The position numbers were made by a program, and so were the translations under genes. Below the pieces are notes generated by a model. It was not told the origin of the DNA, did not search any database, and saw only the letters and a list, made by a program, of their open reading frames with translations. This document shows positions 1 to 8,427 of a stretch of DNA of 64,000 bases, in pieces. Position 1 is the stretch's first letter. Each line of letters starts with the position of its first letter. Source of the DNA: Bradyrhizobium diazoefficiens (GTDB lineage Bacteria > Pseudomonadota > Alphaproteobacteria > Rhizobiales > Xanthobacteraceae); the NCBI RefSeq assembly GCF_016616425.1, contig NZ_CP067101.1, positions 3,286,001 through 3,350,000 of the forward strand. Reading direction: 5' to 3'.

Positions 1-1
1 G

Positions 2-85
2 CCAGCACTGACGGTCGAGGGCCGCCTTGGCGGTTCCGCGATCACCGTTGCCGCGGTGAATGCGTTGGCGAGCCGGAGCGAATAA
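2..85 (+). CDS. cobH: Precorrin-8X methylmutase CobH, C-terminal end
   Basis: Only the last 27 codons are inside the window. They read through GRLGGSAITVAAVNAL and end at TAA, two bases before cobI. The GG-S-AVNAL pattern is the usual C-terminus of CobH/CbiC, which moves the C11 methyl group to C12 to give hydrogenobyrinic acid. The position at the head of cobI-cobJ agrees with this. The active-site His region lies outside the window, so the call rests on the tail and the context. Confidence 0.8.
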   Translation, partial: PALTVEGRLGGSAITVAAVNALASRSE

Positions 86-87
86 CG

Positions 88-819
88 ATGGGACGCATCA
101 TCTGTTGCGGTCTTGGCCCCGGCAACCCTGATTTGATGAGCGTGCGCGCGGATCGGACGGTGCGCGGCGCCAGGCATGTCGCCTATTTCCGCAAGAAGGG
201 CAGGCCCGGCCAGGCGCGGCGTATCGTCGAAGGCATGTTGGCGCCCGACGTCACTGAATATCCCATGGAATATCCGGTTACGACGGAGCTTGCGTTCGAC
301 AGCCCTGAATACGTGCAGCTGCTCGCCGGCTTCTACGACGAATGGGCCGAGCGCCTGGCGCGGCTCGCACGCGCTGTCGATATCGTCGTGCTCTGCGAGG
401 GTGATCCCTACTTCTACGGCTCCTTCATGCATCTGCACACACGTCTGCAAGGCCGGCTCGAAATTGAGGTAATTGCCGGCATTCCCGGCATGGTCGGTTG
501 CTGGAATGGCGTTGGACGGCCGATCGCGCTCGGCGATGACGTGACGACCGTGCTGACGGGCACGCTTTCCGAAGGCGAGCTCGAGCGGCGCATGCGCGAT
601 TCCGATGCGCTCGTCATCATGAAGACGGGGCGCAATCTCGCAAAAGTGCGCCGCGCGCTCTGCTCCGCCGGTCGGCTGGACGATGCCTGGCTGGTCGAGC
701 GCGGCACCATGCCGGGCGAGCGCGTGGTGCGGCTCGCCGAGATCGACGGCGCGGATTGTCCCTATTTCGCGATCGTGCTGGTGCACGGCAGGGGCCGGCA
801 TCCGGACGCCGCCGAATGA
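88..819 (+). CDS. cobI: Precorrin-2 C20-methyltransferase
   Basis: SAM-dependent tetrapyrrole methylase that methylates C20 of precorrin-2 to give precorrin-3A in the aerobic cobalamin pathway. The 243-residue protein opens with the glycine-rich ICCGLGPGNPDL loop of the family. It carries the CEGDPYFYGSFM motif near residue 110 and the VIAGIPGMVGC motif that follows in this fold. Length is normal for CobI. The start is 2 bases after the cobH stop, and the last 4 bases overlap the cobJ start (ATGA), so it is probably co-translated with both. Confidence 0.95.
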   Translation: MGRIICCGLGPGNPDLMSVRADRTVRGARHVAYFRKKGRPGQARRIVEGMLAPDVTEYPMEYPVTTELAFDSPEYVQLLAGFYDEWAERLARLARAVDIVVLCEGDPYFYGSFMHLHTRLQGRLEIEVIAGIPGMVGCWNGVGRPIALGDDVTTVLTGTLSEGELERRMRDSDALVIMKTGRNLAKVRRALCSAGRLDDAWLVERGTMPGERVVRLAEIDGADCPYFAIVLVHGRGRHPDAAE

Positions 820-1550
820 CCGGCACCTTGACCATCGCGGGCCTCGGGCCGGGCAGCGATGCGCTGGTGACACCGGAGGTCACAGCCGCGCTTGCTTCGG
901 CGACCGACATCCTGGGCTATGCACCCTATGTCGCGCGGGTGCCGCTGCGGCCGGGACTCAACCTGCATCCCTCGGATAACCGCGAGGAGCTGCAGCGCGC
1001 GAGCGAGGCTTTGCGGCTTGCATCCGAAGGCGGGCAAGTCGTCGTCGTATCCTCCGGCGATCCCGGCGTCTTCGCGATGGCCTCCGCGGTGTTCGAGGCG
1101 CTCGAACAGGCGCCGCAATGGCGGGACCTTTCGATTCGCGTGCTGCCCGGCATCACCGCGATGCTGGCGGCCGCCGCGCGTGCCGGCGCGCCGCTCGGCC
1201 ATGATTTCTGCGCGATCAACCTCTCCGACAATCTCAAGCCGTGGGCTATGATCGACAAGCGCTTGCAGCTCGCCGCGGAAGCCGATTTTTCGATTGCGAT
1301 GTACAATCCCCGTTCGGCGAGCCGGCCGGAAGGATTTGGCCGCGCGCTCGCGGTGTTGAAGGACGCCGGCTGCGGCGACCGCCTCGTGATCTTCGCGCGT
1401 GCGGTCAGCGCGGCTGATGAAAAGATCGAGACAGTGACGCTGAATGAAGCGACGCCAGAGATGGCCGACATGCGTACGCTGGTGATCATCTGCAATTCGC
1501 AGACGCGCCGCGTCGGCCGTTGGGTCTATGCACCGAGACGGGTCGAATGA
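816..1550 (+). CDS. cobJ: Precorrin-3B C17-methyltransferase
   Basis: Methylates C17 and drives ring contraction to precorrin-4. The N-terminus is MTGTLTIAGLGPGSDALVT, the tetrapyrrole-methylase glycine loop. SSGDPGVFAMAS and VLPGITAMLAAAARAGAPLG follow at the usual places. The ATG at 816 overlaps the cobI stop (ATGA); an in-frame start further upstream would run into cobI. It has 244 residues, typical for the methylase-only form. Its 3' end overlaps the 3' end of the opposite-strand cobK by 25 bases. Confidence 0.95.
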   Translation: MTGTLTIAGLGPGSDALVTPEVTAALASATDILGYAPYVARVPLRPGLNLHPSDNREELQRASEALRLASEGGQVVVVSSGDPGVFAMASAVFEALEQAPQWRDLSIRVLPGITAMLAAAARAGAPLGHDFCAINLSDNLKPWAMIDKRLQLAAEADFSIAMYNPRSASRPEGFGRALAVLKDAGCGDRLVIFARAVSAADEKIETVTLNEATPEMADMRTLVIICNSQTRRVGRWVYAPRRVE

Positions 1551-2272
1551 CCGAGCCACTGCATCACCTCGGCGACACTCTCAACCCGCCGGCGCTCGGG
1601 CAGCTTTGGTCGCGAAATCATGATCACGGGCAGGCCAAGCATGCGGGCCGCGTCGATCTTGGCACGCGCGCCATCGCCGCCGGAATTGCGGGCGACGATC
1701 CAGGCGATGCCGCGCGTGCGCATTATATCGAGCTCCCGATCGATCGTGAACGGTCCGCGCGATACGATCACGTCCGCGGCGAAGGGCAGCGGCGCTTCCG
1801 GCGGATCGACAAAACGCAACGTATAGGCGTGCTGCGGCCTCGTCGCGAATGGCGCGATGTGCTGGCGGCCGATGGCGAGGAACACGTTTGCCGGCGCTTC
1901 GGGCAGCGCCGCGACGGCAGCGTTGACGTCGACGACGTCGATCCACCTGTCGCCGGGCGTTTTGGCCCAGGGCGCGCGTTCCAGCGCAATCAAGGACGCG
2001 CCCGTTTCCTCGCACGCTGCGACCGCATTACGGCTCATCTCGGCCGCGAAGGCATGTGTCGCGTCGACCACATGCGTGATGCCCTCGCGGCGGATGGTGT
2101 CGGCCAACCCGCTCACACCGCCGAAGCCGCCGGTGCGGGTCGGCAGCGGCTGATCAGCGGGCGCACGGGTGCGACCGCCATAGGAATACACGGCATCAAG
2201 CCCGGCGCGCGCGATCTCCGCGGCGAGCAAGCTCGCATCGGCAGTCCCGCCCAATATGAGGGCGCGCGTCAT
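1526..2272 (-). CDS. cobK: Precorrin-6A reductase (inverted inside the operon)
   Basis: NADPH-dependent reduction of precorrin-6A to dihydro-precorrin-6. The protein starts MTRALILGGTADASLLA, the dinucleotide-binding loop of CobK/CbiJ. It has THVVDATHAFAAEMSRNA near residue 85 and IVSRGPFTIDRELDIM further on, both typical of the family. It has 248 residues. It is the only cob biosynthetic gene in this run on the minus strand. Its ATG (2270-2272) shares bases with the cobL ATG (2271-2273), and its 3' end overlaps cobJ, so it has no private flanking DNA. Its ribosome-binding site must lie inside cobL. Confidence 0.93.
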   Translation of the reverse strand: MTRALILGGTADASLLAAEIARAGLDAVYSYGGRTRAPADQPLPTRTGGFGGVSGLADTIRREGITHVVDATHAFAAEMSRNAVAACEETGASLIALERAPWAKTPGDRWIDVVDVNAAVAALPEAPANVFLAIGRQHIAPFATRPQHAYTLRFVDPPEAPLPFAADVIVSRGPFTIDRELDIMRTRGIAWIVARNSGGDGARAKIDAARMLGLPVIMISRPKLPERRRVESVAEVMQWLGHSTRLGA

Positions 2273-3464
2273 GGTTGATTCCTCGGCTGATCCCTGGCTG
2301 ACCATCATCGGTATCGGCGAAGATGGCCTTGCGGGGCTATCCGAGGCAAGCCGAAAGGCGCTCAATGATGCCGAAACCGTGTTCGGCGGCGAGCGGCACC
2401 TTGCGCTTGCCGGCGTGGGCAGCCGCGGCCGTCCATGGCCGGTGCCCTTCGACACTGATGTGGTGCTGAGCTGCCGCGACCGGCCGACCGTGGTGCTCGC
2501 CTCCGGCGATCCGTTCTGGCACGGCGCCGGCGCAAGCCTTGCCGAAAAGCTCGGAGGGGACGAGTGGATCGCGCATCCGGCGCCGTCGACCTTCTCGCTT
2601 GCTGCTGCGCGCCTGGGCTGGCGCCTGGAATCCGTGACATGCATCGGACTGCATGCCGCGCCGTTCGAGCGTCTGACGCCGCATCTGGCACGAGATGCGC
2701 GCATCATCTGCCTGGTGCGTGACGCAACGGCGGTCGGCGATCTCGCGAAGTGGCTGACGGAACGCGGATGGGGCGCTTCACTGTTGTGGACGCTCGAGGC
2801 GCTTGGCGGGCCACGGGAATATATTGACCAGCATCGCGTCGACCTCTTTGCCGAGGACATTGCTGGAGATCTCGTCGCGGTGGCGGTGCTGGCGAGGGGA
2901 ACGCAGGGTATTCCCCGCAGCTCGGGACTTTCGGACGATCTGTTCGTCCACGACGGCCAGATTACCAAGCGGCCGCTGCGCGCGCTCGCGCTCTCGGCGC
3001 TGGCGCCGCGTCCCGGCGAGCGGCTGTGGGATATCGGCGCCGGCTCGGGGTCGGTCTCCGTCGAGTGGGCGCTATGCGGCGGGACGGCGACCGCGATCGA
3101 GGCACGCGAGGACCGTGCCGTGAATATTCGCAGCAATGCGGCGGCGTTCGGGCTGGCGCACCGGATCGCCATTGTCACGGGGAAGGCACCCGAAGCGCTC
3201 GCCACGCTGGACGCGCCGGATGCCGTCTTCATCGGCGGCGGCCTCGATAGCGCGATGTTCGATGCGATCTGGTCGCGGCTTGCACCGGGGATGCGGTTGG
3301 TTGCACATTCGGTCACGCTGGAAACGGAAGCGCTGCTCGGCGAGCTTCATCAGCGCCATGGCGGCGAATTGATGCGGGTCGAGATCGCGCATGCGGGCCC
3401 GCTCGGCCGCTACCGCTCCTGGGAGCCGACGCGCCCCGTGGTGCAATGGAGCACGGTCCGATGA
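2271..3464 (+). CDS. cobL: Precorrin-6Y C5,15-methyltransferase (decarboxylating)
   Basis: Two-domain enzyme that methylates C5 and C15 and decarboxylates the ring-C acetate side chain. Residues about 1-200 form the CbiE-like tetrapyrrole methylase (WLTIIGIGEDGLAGLSEASR, LASGDPFWHG). The second half is a CbiT-like Rossmann methyltransferase with LWDIGAGSGSVSVEWAL and the downstream AVFIGGGLD. I chose ATG 2271 (MVDSSADPW), giving 397 residues. An in-frame ATG at 2256 would lie inside cobK. The last 4 bases overlap the cobE start. Confidence 0.94.
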   Translation: MVDSSADPWLTIIGIGEDGLAGLSEASRKALNDAETVFGGERHLALAGVGSRGRPWPVPFDTDVVLSCRDRPTVVLASGDPFWHGAGASLAEKLGGDEWIAHPAPSTFSLAAARLGWRLESVTCIGLHAAPFERLTPHLARDARIICLVRDATAVGDLAKWLTERGWGASLLWTLEALGGPREYIDQHRVDLFAEDIAGDLVAVAVLARGTQGIPRSSGLSDDLFVHDGQITKRPLRALALSALAPRPGERLWDIGAGSGSVSVEWALCGGTATAIEAREDRAVNIRSNAAAFGLAHRIAIVTGKAPEALATLDAPDAVFIGGGLDSAMFDAIWSRLAPGMRLVAHSVTLETEALLGELHQRHGGELMRVEIAHAGPLGRYRSWEPTRPVVQWSTVR

Positions 3465-3829
3465 AGGTCGCCGGGCTCGGATTCAAGCGGGATGTCACAC
3501 TGGCTTCGCTGCGCGAAGCGCTGTTGGCCGCCGGCGGCCCCGATGGCCTTGCTGCGGTGGCGACTGTCAGCGACAAGGCAGATGCGGAGCCGCTGCAGCA
3601 GCTCGCGCGCGAATGTGGCGTTCCGATCAGGGCGGTTCCGGCCGATATGCTGGCCGGCATCGACACGCCGACGCAGTCGACTTTCATCGCTGAAAAATTC
3701 GGGACGGGATCGGTCGCAGAAGCCGCGGCGCTCGCTGCCGCTGGCCCACGCGCGCGATTGATTGCGACGCGCACGGTCTCGCAGGATCGCACCGCGACCG
3801 CCGCGATCGCGGAAGGAGATGGCGCATGA
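3461..3829 (+). CDS. cobE: CobE, CbiG C-terminal-domain-like cobalamin protein
   Basis: Small protein of 122 residues matching the C-terminal domain of CbiG, found as stand-alone CobE in aerobic cobalamin operons. The sequence starts [21 protein letters not shown] and contains a [24 protein letters not shown] stretch with the alanine-rich end typical of the family. Its exact role in the aerobic pathway is not settled. ATG 3461 overlaps the cobL stop (ATGA), and the gene's own stop overlaps cobM by 4 bases, so it sits in tight translational coupling between two methylases. An earlier start at 3446 would add five residues. Confidence 0.85.
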   Translation: MKVAGLGFKRDVTLASLREALLAAGGPDGLAAVATVSDKADAEPLQQLARECGVPIRAVPADMLAGIDTPTQSTFIAEKFGTGSVAEAAALAAAGPRARLIATRTVSQDRTATAAIAEGDGA

Positions 3830-4608
3830 CGGTGCATTTCATCGGCGCAGGGCCGGGCGCACCTGACTTGCTGACCTTGCGCGGCCGCGACCTGATCGCC
3901 GCCTGTCCGGTCTGCCTCTATGCCGGTTCGCTGGTGCCGGAAGGCGTGCTGGCGCATTGCCCGCCTGGCGCGCGCATCATCAACACGGCATCCCTATCGC
4001 TCGACGAGATCATCGCCGAGATAGCTGCCGCGCATGCGGAGGGCAAGGACGTCGCCCGCCTGCATTCGGGCGATCTCTCGATCTGGTCGGCGATGGGCGA
4101 GCAGCTTCGCCGCCTGCGTGCGCTCGGCATTCCCTATACCGTGACACCAGGCGTTCCATCCTTCTCGGCCGCTGCGGCGGCGCTGGAGGCCGAGCTGACG
4201 CTGCCCGGACTTGCGCAGAGCGTGGTGCTGACCCGCACGCCAGGCCGGGCCAGCGCAATGCCTGAAGGTGAGAAGCTCGCTGCGTTCGCTGCGACCGGCG
4301 CAGTGCTGGCGATCCACCTGTCGATCCATCTGCTCGATAATGTCGTCGGCGAGCTCACGCCGCATTATGGGGCGGATTGTCCCGTCGCCATCGTCTGGCG
4401 CGCGAGCTGGCCGGATCAGCGGATCGTCCGTGCGACGCTTGCAACGCTCGATGCCACTGTCGCCACCGAGATGGAGCGCACCGCGCTGATCCTGGTCGGC
4501 AAGACGCTTGGCGCGGCGGATTTCGACGAGAGCCGCCTCTATGCCGCCGATTACGACCGCCGCTACCGGCCGGTCGGCGCCGAGCCGCGCTTTCCGGAGG
4601 GGTCGTGA
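3826..4608 (+). CDS. cobM: Precorrin-4 C11-methyltransferase
   Basis: Adds the C11 methyl group to precorrin-4 to give precorrin-5. The N-terminus [20 protein letters not shown] is the methylase glycine loop. [20 protein letters not shown] and [25 protein letters not shown] are close to CobM/CbiF family motifs. It has 260 residues, the normal length. It overlaps cobE by 4 bases and ends one base into the cobB start (TGATG). Confidence 0.96.
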   Translation: MTVHFIGAGPGAPDLLTLRGRDLIAACPVCLYAGSLVPEGVLAHCPPGARIINTASLSLDEIIAEIAAAHAEGKDVARLHSGDLSIWSAMGEQLRRLRALGIPYTVTPGVPSFSAAAAALEAELTLPGLAQSVVLTRTPGRASAMPEGEKLAAFAATGAVLAIHLSIHLLDNVVGELTPHYGADCPVAIVWRASWPDQRIVRATLATLDATVATEMERTALILVGKTLGAADFDESRLYAADYDRRYRPVGAEPRFPEGS

Positions 4609-5918
4609 TGGCGGCAGGCCTCGTCATCTCCGCGCCGGCCTCGGGCGTCGGCAAGACCACGGTGACGCTGGCGCTCGCACGCGCCTTTCGCCATCGCGGA
4701 TTGAACGTGCAGTGCTTCAAGAGCGGGCCCGATTACATCGATCCGGCCTTTCATGCGGCCGCCACGGGACGCGCCTCCGTCAACGTCGATAGCTGGGCGA
4801 TGGACCGCGGCACCATCGCGCATCTCGTCAGCCGCGGTGCCGACGCCGACGTCGTGCTCGCCGAGGGCTCGATGGGCCTGTTCGACGGCGTCGCCGCGCG
4901 CGGTGTCTCCGGCACCGGCGCCACCGCCGATATCGCGGAGATGCTGGGCTGGCCCGTGCTGCTGGTGATTGATCCCTCGGGCCAAGCGCAGACGGCGGCG
5001 GCGATTGCCGCAGGTCTTCGCGATTATCGCCCCGGCGTGAGGCTTGCCGGCGTCGTGCTCAATCGCATCGCCAGCCCGCGTCATGAAGATCTCGTACGGC
5101 GCGCGCTTAACGACACCGGCATTGCGGCGTTCGGCGCATTGCCGCGCCATGCCGAGATCAGCCTGCCGAAGCGTCATCTTGGCCTGGTGCAGGCCGAGGA
5201 GCAGGCCGGGATCGGCAAGCTGATCGACGAGGCCGCGCGCTTCATCGCCGAGCATGTCGATCTCGATGCGGTGCTGCGCTCCGCCGCCAGTTGGTCGCCG
5301 CAACTGGCCGCCGACGGCCTCAACGTCACGCCGCCAGGTCAGCGCATTGCGCTTGCGCGCGATGCGGCATTCTCCTTCGTCTATCCGCATATGCTGGAAG
5401 CCTGGTGCGGGGCGGGGGCGGAGATCTTGCCGTTCTCGCCGTTGGCCGATGAAGCTCCCGACGCGAGCGCCGATGTCTGCTGGCTGCCCGGCGGCTATCC
5501 CGAGCTTCATGCCGGCACGATCGCCGCCAATGCGCGCTTTCGCAGCGGGCTGCGCACCTTCGCCGAAACGCGGCCGGTGCATGGTGAATGCGGGGGCTAT
5601 ATGGTGCTGGGAACCGCTTTGACCGATGCGGACGGTATCCGCCATGAGATGACGGGCCTGCTTGGCCTCGAGACGAGCTTCGCCAAGCGCCGCATGCATC
5701 TGGGCTACCGCCTCGCGGCGCTCGCCGCGCCGATGCCGGGACATCGCCCCGGCGCGCGCCTGCGCGGCCACGAGTTCCACTATTCGACGATCATCGCACA
5801 GCCTGATATGCCGCTTGCCGTGGTGCACGATGCAGCCGGCGCAGTCATCGCGGAGACCGGCTCGCAGCGCGGCCATGCCACCGGCACGTTCTTTCATCTG
5901 ATCGCGGAGGACCGGTGA
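4608..5918 (+). CDS. cobB: Hydrogenobyrinic acid a,c-diamide synthase (glutamine-hydrolysing)
   Basis: ATP- and glutamine-dependent amidation of the a and c carboxylates of hydrogenobyrinic acid, before cobalt insertion. The N-terminal dethiobiotin-synthetase-like ATPase domain starts [26 protein letters not shown] (P-loop GVGKTT). FKSGPDYIDPAFH follows. The C-terminal class I glutamine amidotransferase has its nucleophile Cys at residue 328 in VHGECGGYMVLG, and HEFHYS further on. I chose ATG 4608; GTG 4605 is an alternative. It has 436 residues. It overlaps cobA by 4 bases. Confidence 0.95.
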   Translation: MAAGLVISAPASGVGKTTVTLALARAFRHRGLNVQCFKSGPDYIDPAFHAAATGRASVNVDSWAMDRGTIAHLVSRGADADVVLAEGSMGLFDGVAARGVSGTGATADIAEMLGWPVLLVIDPSGQAQTAAAIAAGLRDYRPGVRLAGVVLNRIASPRHEDLVRRALNDTGIAAFGALPRHAEISLPKRHLGLVQAEEQAGIGKLIDEAARFIAEHVDLDAVLRSAASWSPQLAADGLNVTPPGQRIALARDAAFSFVYPHMLEAWCGAGAEILPFSPLADEAPDASADVCWLPGGYPELHAGTIAANARFRSGLRTFAETRPVHGECGGYMVLGTALTDADGIRHEMTGLLGLETSFAKRRMHLGYRLAALAAPMPGHRPGARLRGHEFHYSTIIAQPDMPLAVVHDAAGAVIAETGSQRGHATGTFFHLIAEDR

Positions 5919-6643
5919 GCGGATTCGTCTCCTTCATCTCCGCCGGACCCGGCGACCCCGAGTTGCTCACGCTCAAGGGCGCCGCTCGGCTGCGCGAGGC
6001 CGACGTCGTGCTCTATGACGACCTTGCTTCGGGCGCGATCCTCGATCTCGCCCGGCCCGGCGCCAATCTCGTCGCGGTGGGGAAGCGGGCAGGGCGACCC
6101 TCGACCAAGCAGCACCACGTCAACCGCCTTTTGGTCGATTACGCGGCAACCGGCGCGCGCGTGGTGCGGCTCAAGTCGGGCGATGCCGGCATTTTCGGCC
6201 GGCTCGAGGAGGAGCTGGAGACATTGCGCGAAGCCGGCATCGGCTATGAGATCGTTCCCGGTGTCACCTCGGCTTGCGTTGCAGCCGCCCAGGCGGGCAT
6301 TCCCCTGACCCGGCGCCACACCTCGCGCCGGGTGCAATTCGTCACCGGAGCCGATGTCACGGGCGAGCTGCCGCCAAACCTGAATTGGGTCGCACTGGCC
6401 GATCCCGAGGCGACGACCGTAGTCTATATGGGCCGGCGCACCTTTCCGGCGCTTGCCGCAAAATTGATCGCGCACGGCCTCGCCGCCGATACGCCGGCGC
6501 TGTTCGCCGAATCCCTCGGCCGCCCCGACGAGCGGCTGGTTCGGACCACGATTGCCGAGCTTGCCGAGCAGCTTGCACGGGGCGGGGCCGCCTCGACCGC
6601 TGCCGTGATCCTGTTCGGCGCGTTGGCGGGGGATTATCCGTGA
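5915..6643 (+). CDS. cobA: Uroporphyrinogen-III C-methyltransferase
   Basis: First committed step, converting uroporphyrinogen III to precorrin-2 by methylation at C2 and C7. Key motifs are SAGPGDPELLTLKGAARL, VLYDDL, VGKRAGRPSTKQHHVNRLL, RLKSGDAGIFGR and YEIVPGVTSACVAAAQAGIPLTRR, all standard for SUMT. The 242-residue length is the stand-alone CobA form, without the CysG dehydrogenase/ferrochelatase half. The start is GTG at 5915, overlapping the cobB stop (GTGA). It is the last gene of the contiguous cob run; the first riboswitch follows. Confidence 0.96.
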   Translation: MSGFVSFISAGPGDPELLTLKGAARLREADVVLYDDLASGAILDLARPGANLVAVGKRAGRPSTKQHHVNRLLVDYAATGARVVRLKSGDAGIFGRLEEELETLREAGIGYEIVPGVTSACVAAAQAGIPLTRRHTSRRVQFVTGADVTGELPPNLNWVALADPEATTVVYMGRRTFPALAAKLIAHGLAADTPALFAESLGRPDERLVRTTIAELAEQLARGGAASTAAVILFGALAGDYP

Positions 6644-6704
6644 TGACGGCCTTGGCCGCCCTTCGCCCCTTGACGCAGGCTCCGCGAAAGGGGCACACAG
6701 GAGA

Positions 6705-6900
6705 GGCATGGTGCTCGACGCGGCGCAAAGCGCCGGAGCATAATCGGGAATGGGGGTGGGCGGACCCAGTTGCGGCGCCCAAAACCCCAGCCGCCCCCGC
6801 GACTGTAAGCGGCGAGGGACTCCGAACCGCCACTGGGCCGCAAGGTCCGGGAAGGCCGGAGAACCCAGTGAACCGCGAGCCAGGAGACCGGCCCTGCACG
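6705..6900 (+). promoter_or_regulatory. Cobalamin riboswitch 1 (upstream of cbiM-cobF-cobT)
   Basis: The conserved core is readable: ATCGGGAATG near 6743, CCCCGCGACTGTAAGCGGCG around 6795-6815, CCACTGGG near 6830, CCGGGAAGGCCGG near 6847, and the B12 box GCGAGCCAGGAGACCGGCC at 6875-6893. Downstream, a GCCGTC/GACGGC hairpin (6914-6931) lies immediately before a strong AGGAAGGA ribosome-binding site (6932-6939). This is a plausible expression platform controlling translation of the gene at 6948. Boundaries are approximate. Confidence 0.93.
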
Positions 6901-6947
6901 TTTTGAGGCCAAGGCCGTCGGGTGTGACGGCAGGAAGGATCTGAGCC

Positions 6948-7625
6948 ATGCATATCGAACCCGGAATCGTGACGGGCGCCAAGCTCGTGTTGAGTTACGC
7001 AACCGGCATCGCCGCCGGCGGCGTTGCCTTGAAGCTCGCGGCCCGGACCGTGCGGGAGCAGGGCATCAGCTCGTTCGCAGCGCGCACGCTCGCCACCACG
7101 GGCCTCGTCTTCACCTTCTTCCAGGTTCTGCCGCACTACCCGGTCGGGGTCTCCGAAGTGCACTTCATCCTCGGCTCCACCTTGTTCCTGCTGTTTGGTG
7201 CTGCGCCCGCGGCCTTCGGCCTTGCGTTCGGCCTGCTGCTCCAGGGCGTATTCTTCGTGCCGACCGACCTGCCGCAATACGGCATGAACGTCACGACCCT
7301 GCTGGTGCCGTTGTTCGCGATCCAGGCGATCGCCACACGGATCATTTCGCGCAACACCGCCTATGTCGATCTGAAGTATCGGCAGGCGCTGGCGCTTTCG
7401 ACCACCTATCAGGCCGGTGTGATTGCCTGGGTCGGGTTCTGGGCGCTCTATGGCTCCGGTTTTGCGATGAGCAACCTCGTCAACATCGCGACGTTTGCGG
7501 CCTCCTATGCGCTGGTCATCGTGATCGAGCCGCTCGCCGATCTCGCCGTGCTGGCACTGGCGAAGTCGCTGCGCGGCGTCACCGCGCCCGGCCTCGTCAC
7601 GCCGCGCCTGCACAACGCGGCTTGA
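6948..7625 (+). CDS. cbiM: CbiM-type cobalt permease of an energy-coupling-factor system (solo)
   Basis: Hydrophobic 225-residue protein starting MHIEPGIVTGAKLVLSYATG. In CbiM/NikM the N-terminal Met-His pair is part of the metal-binding site, and this N-terminus keeps MHI. Several transmembrane segments follow (about residues 10-30, 48-66, 73-105, 108-128, 145-165, 170-200), with conserved His at HYPVGVSEVHFILG. No CbiN, CbiQ or CbiO partner is visible in the window. Control by a cobalamin riboswitch fits cobalt supply for B12 synthesis. The start has a strong Shine-Dalgarno 8 bases upstream. The substrate is inferred from family and context. Confidence 0.82.
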   Translation: MHIEPGIVTGAKLVLSYATGIAAGGVALKLAARTVREQGISSFAARTLATTGLVFTFFQVLPHYPVGVSEVHFILGSTLFLLFGAAPAAFGLAFGLLLQGVFFVPTDLPQYGMNVTTLLVPLFAIQAIATRIISRNTAYVDLKYRQALALSTTYQAGVIAWVGFWALYGSGFAMSNLVNIATFAASYALVIVIEPLADLAVLALAKSLRGVTAPGLVTPRLHNAA

Positions 7626-7633
7626 AGAGACAA

Positions 7634-7656
7634 GGGGCGGCCATGATGGCCGCCCC
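7634..7656 (+). other. Perfect 9-bp intercistronic hairpin before cobF
   Basis: GGGGCGGCC, loop ATGAT, GGCCGCCCC. It sits 8 bases after the cbiM stop and ends 11 bases before the cobF start, so it covers the usual ribosome-binding region. There is no T-run after it, so it is unlikely to be a classical terminator. An mRNA stability, processing or translation-limiting element is more likely. Confidence 0.6.
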
Positions 7657-7667
7657 TCACACGCGCG

Positions 7668-8417
7668 ATGCTCACGCTCTCCCTGATAGGCATCGGTTGC
7701 GGCGATCCCGAGCAGCTCACGCGCGCCGCGATCCGCGTCATCAACGCGGCCGATCTCGTCCTGATCCCGCGCAAGGGGACCGCAAAATCCGATCTCGCCG
7801 ATCTCAGGCGGACGATCTGCGCAGACGTGCTCAGTAGCGACAAAACAGCCATCGCCGAGTTCGATCTTCCCGTGCGCGATACAGGTGAAGCGGATTACCG
7901 CAAGGGCGTCGATGATTGGCACGATGCGGTTGCCGTGACCTGGTCGCAGACGATCGCAGATCATCTCGGAGGCGAGGGCAAGGTCGCGCTGCTGATCTGG
8001 GGCGATCCCTCGCTGTACGATTCCTCGCTGCGCATTGCGCGGCGGCTCAATCCCTTACCAAAAATCGAGGTTGTGCCCGGTATCACCTCGATCCAGGCGC
8101 TGTGCGCGGCACATGCGCTGCCGCTCAACGACATCGGCGAGCCCTTTCTGGTCACGACGGGGCGGCGCTTGCGCGAAGGCGGCTGGCCGCAAGGTGTCGA
8201 CACCGTGGCGGTGATGCTCGACGGCGGCACGGCGTTTCAGTCGCTCGATCCCGCCGGGATTCAAATCTATTGGGGCGCCTATCTCGGCATGCCCGATCAG
8301 ATTGTCATGTCAGGCCGGCTTGCGGAGGTCGGCCCGCGCATCGTCGCGGCGCGGCAGGACGCGCGCGCGCGGCATGGCTGGATCATGGACAGCTACATTC
8401 TCAAGCGCAGGCCGTAA
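7668..8417 (+). CDS. cobF: Precorrin-6A synthase (deacetylating)
   Basis: Methylates C1 of precorrin-5 and releases the C20-derived acetyl unit as acetate, a step specific to the aerobic pathway. The protein of 249 residues starts MLTLSLIGIGCGDPEQLTRAA and has VLIPRKGTAKSDLADLRR, LLIWGDPSLYDSSLRIARRL and VVPGITSIQALCAAHALPLNDIG, all characteristic of CobF. Its presence with cobG-type context (outside the window) and cobE supports the aerobic route. It lies 42 bases after cbiM and 10 bases before cobT. Confidence 0.95.
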   Translation: MLTLSLIGIGCGDPEQLTRAAIRVINAADLVLIPRKGTAKSDLADLRRTICADVLSSDKTAIAEFDLPVRDTGEADYRKGVDDWHDAVAVTWSQTIADHLGGEGKVALLIWGDPSLYDSSLRIARRLNPLPKIEVVPGITSIQALCAAHALPLNDIGEPFLVTTGRRLREGGWPQGVDTVAVMLDGGTAFQSLDPAGIQIYWGAYLGMPDQIVMSGRLAEVGPRIVAARQDARARHGWIMDSYILKRRP

Positions 8418-8427
8418 GCGAGGTAGC

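Noticed and set aside
762..1559. Long minus-strand open frame opposite cobJ
   Set aside because: It is the antisense shadow of a high-GC gene. It has no family motif and an Arg/His-rich composition typical of shadows.
2273..3316. Long N-terminal extension of cobK on the minus strand (to 3316)
   Set aside because: The extension is opposite cobL and Ser/Arg rich. The CobK family starts at MTRALILGGTADAS, at 2272.
6750..6944. Small frames inside riboswitch 1
   Set aside because: The sequence is explained by the conserved cobalamin riboswitch core.
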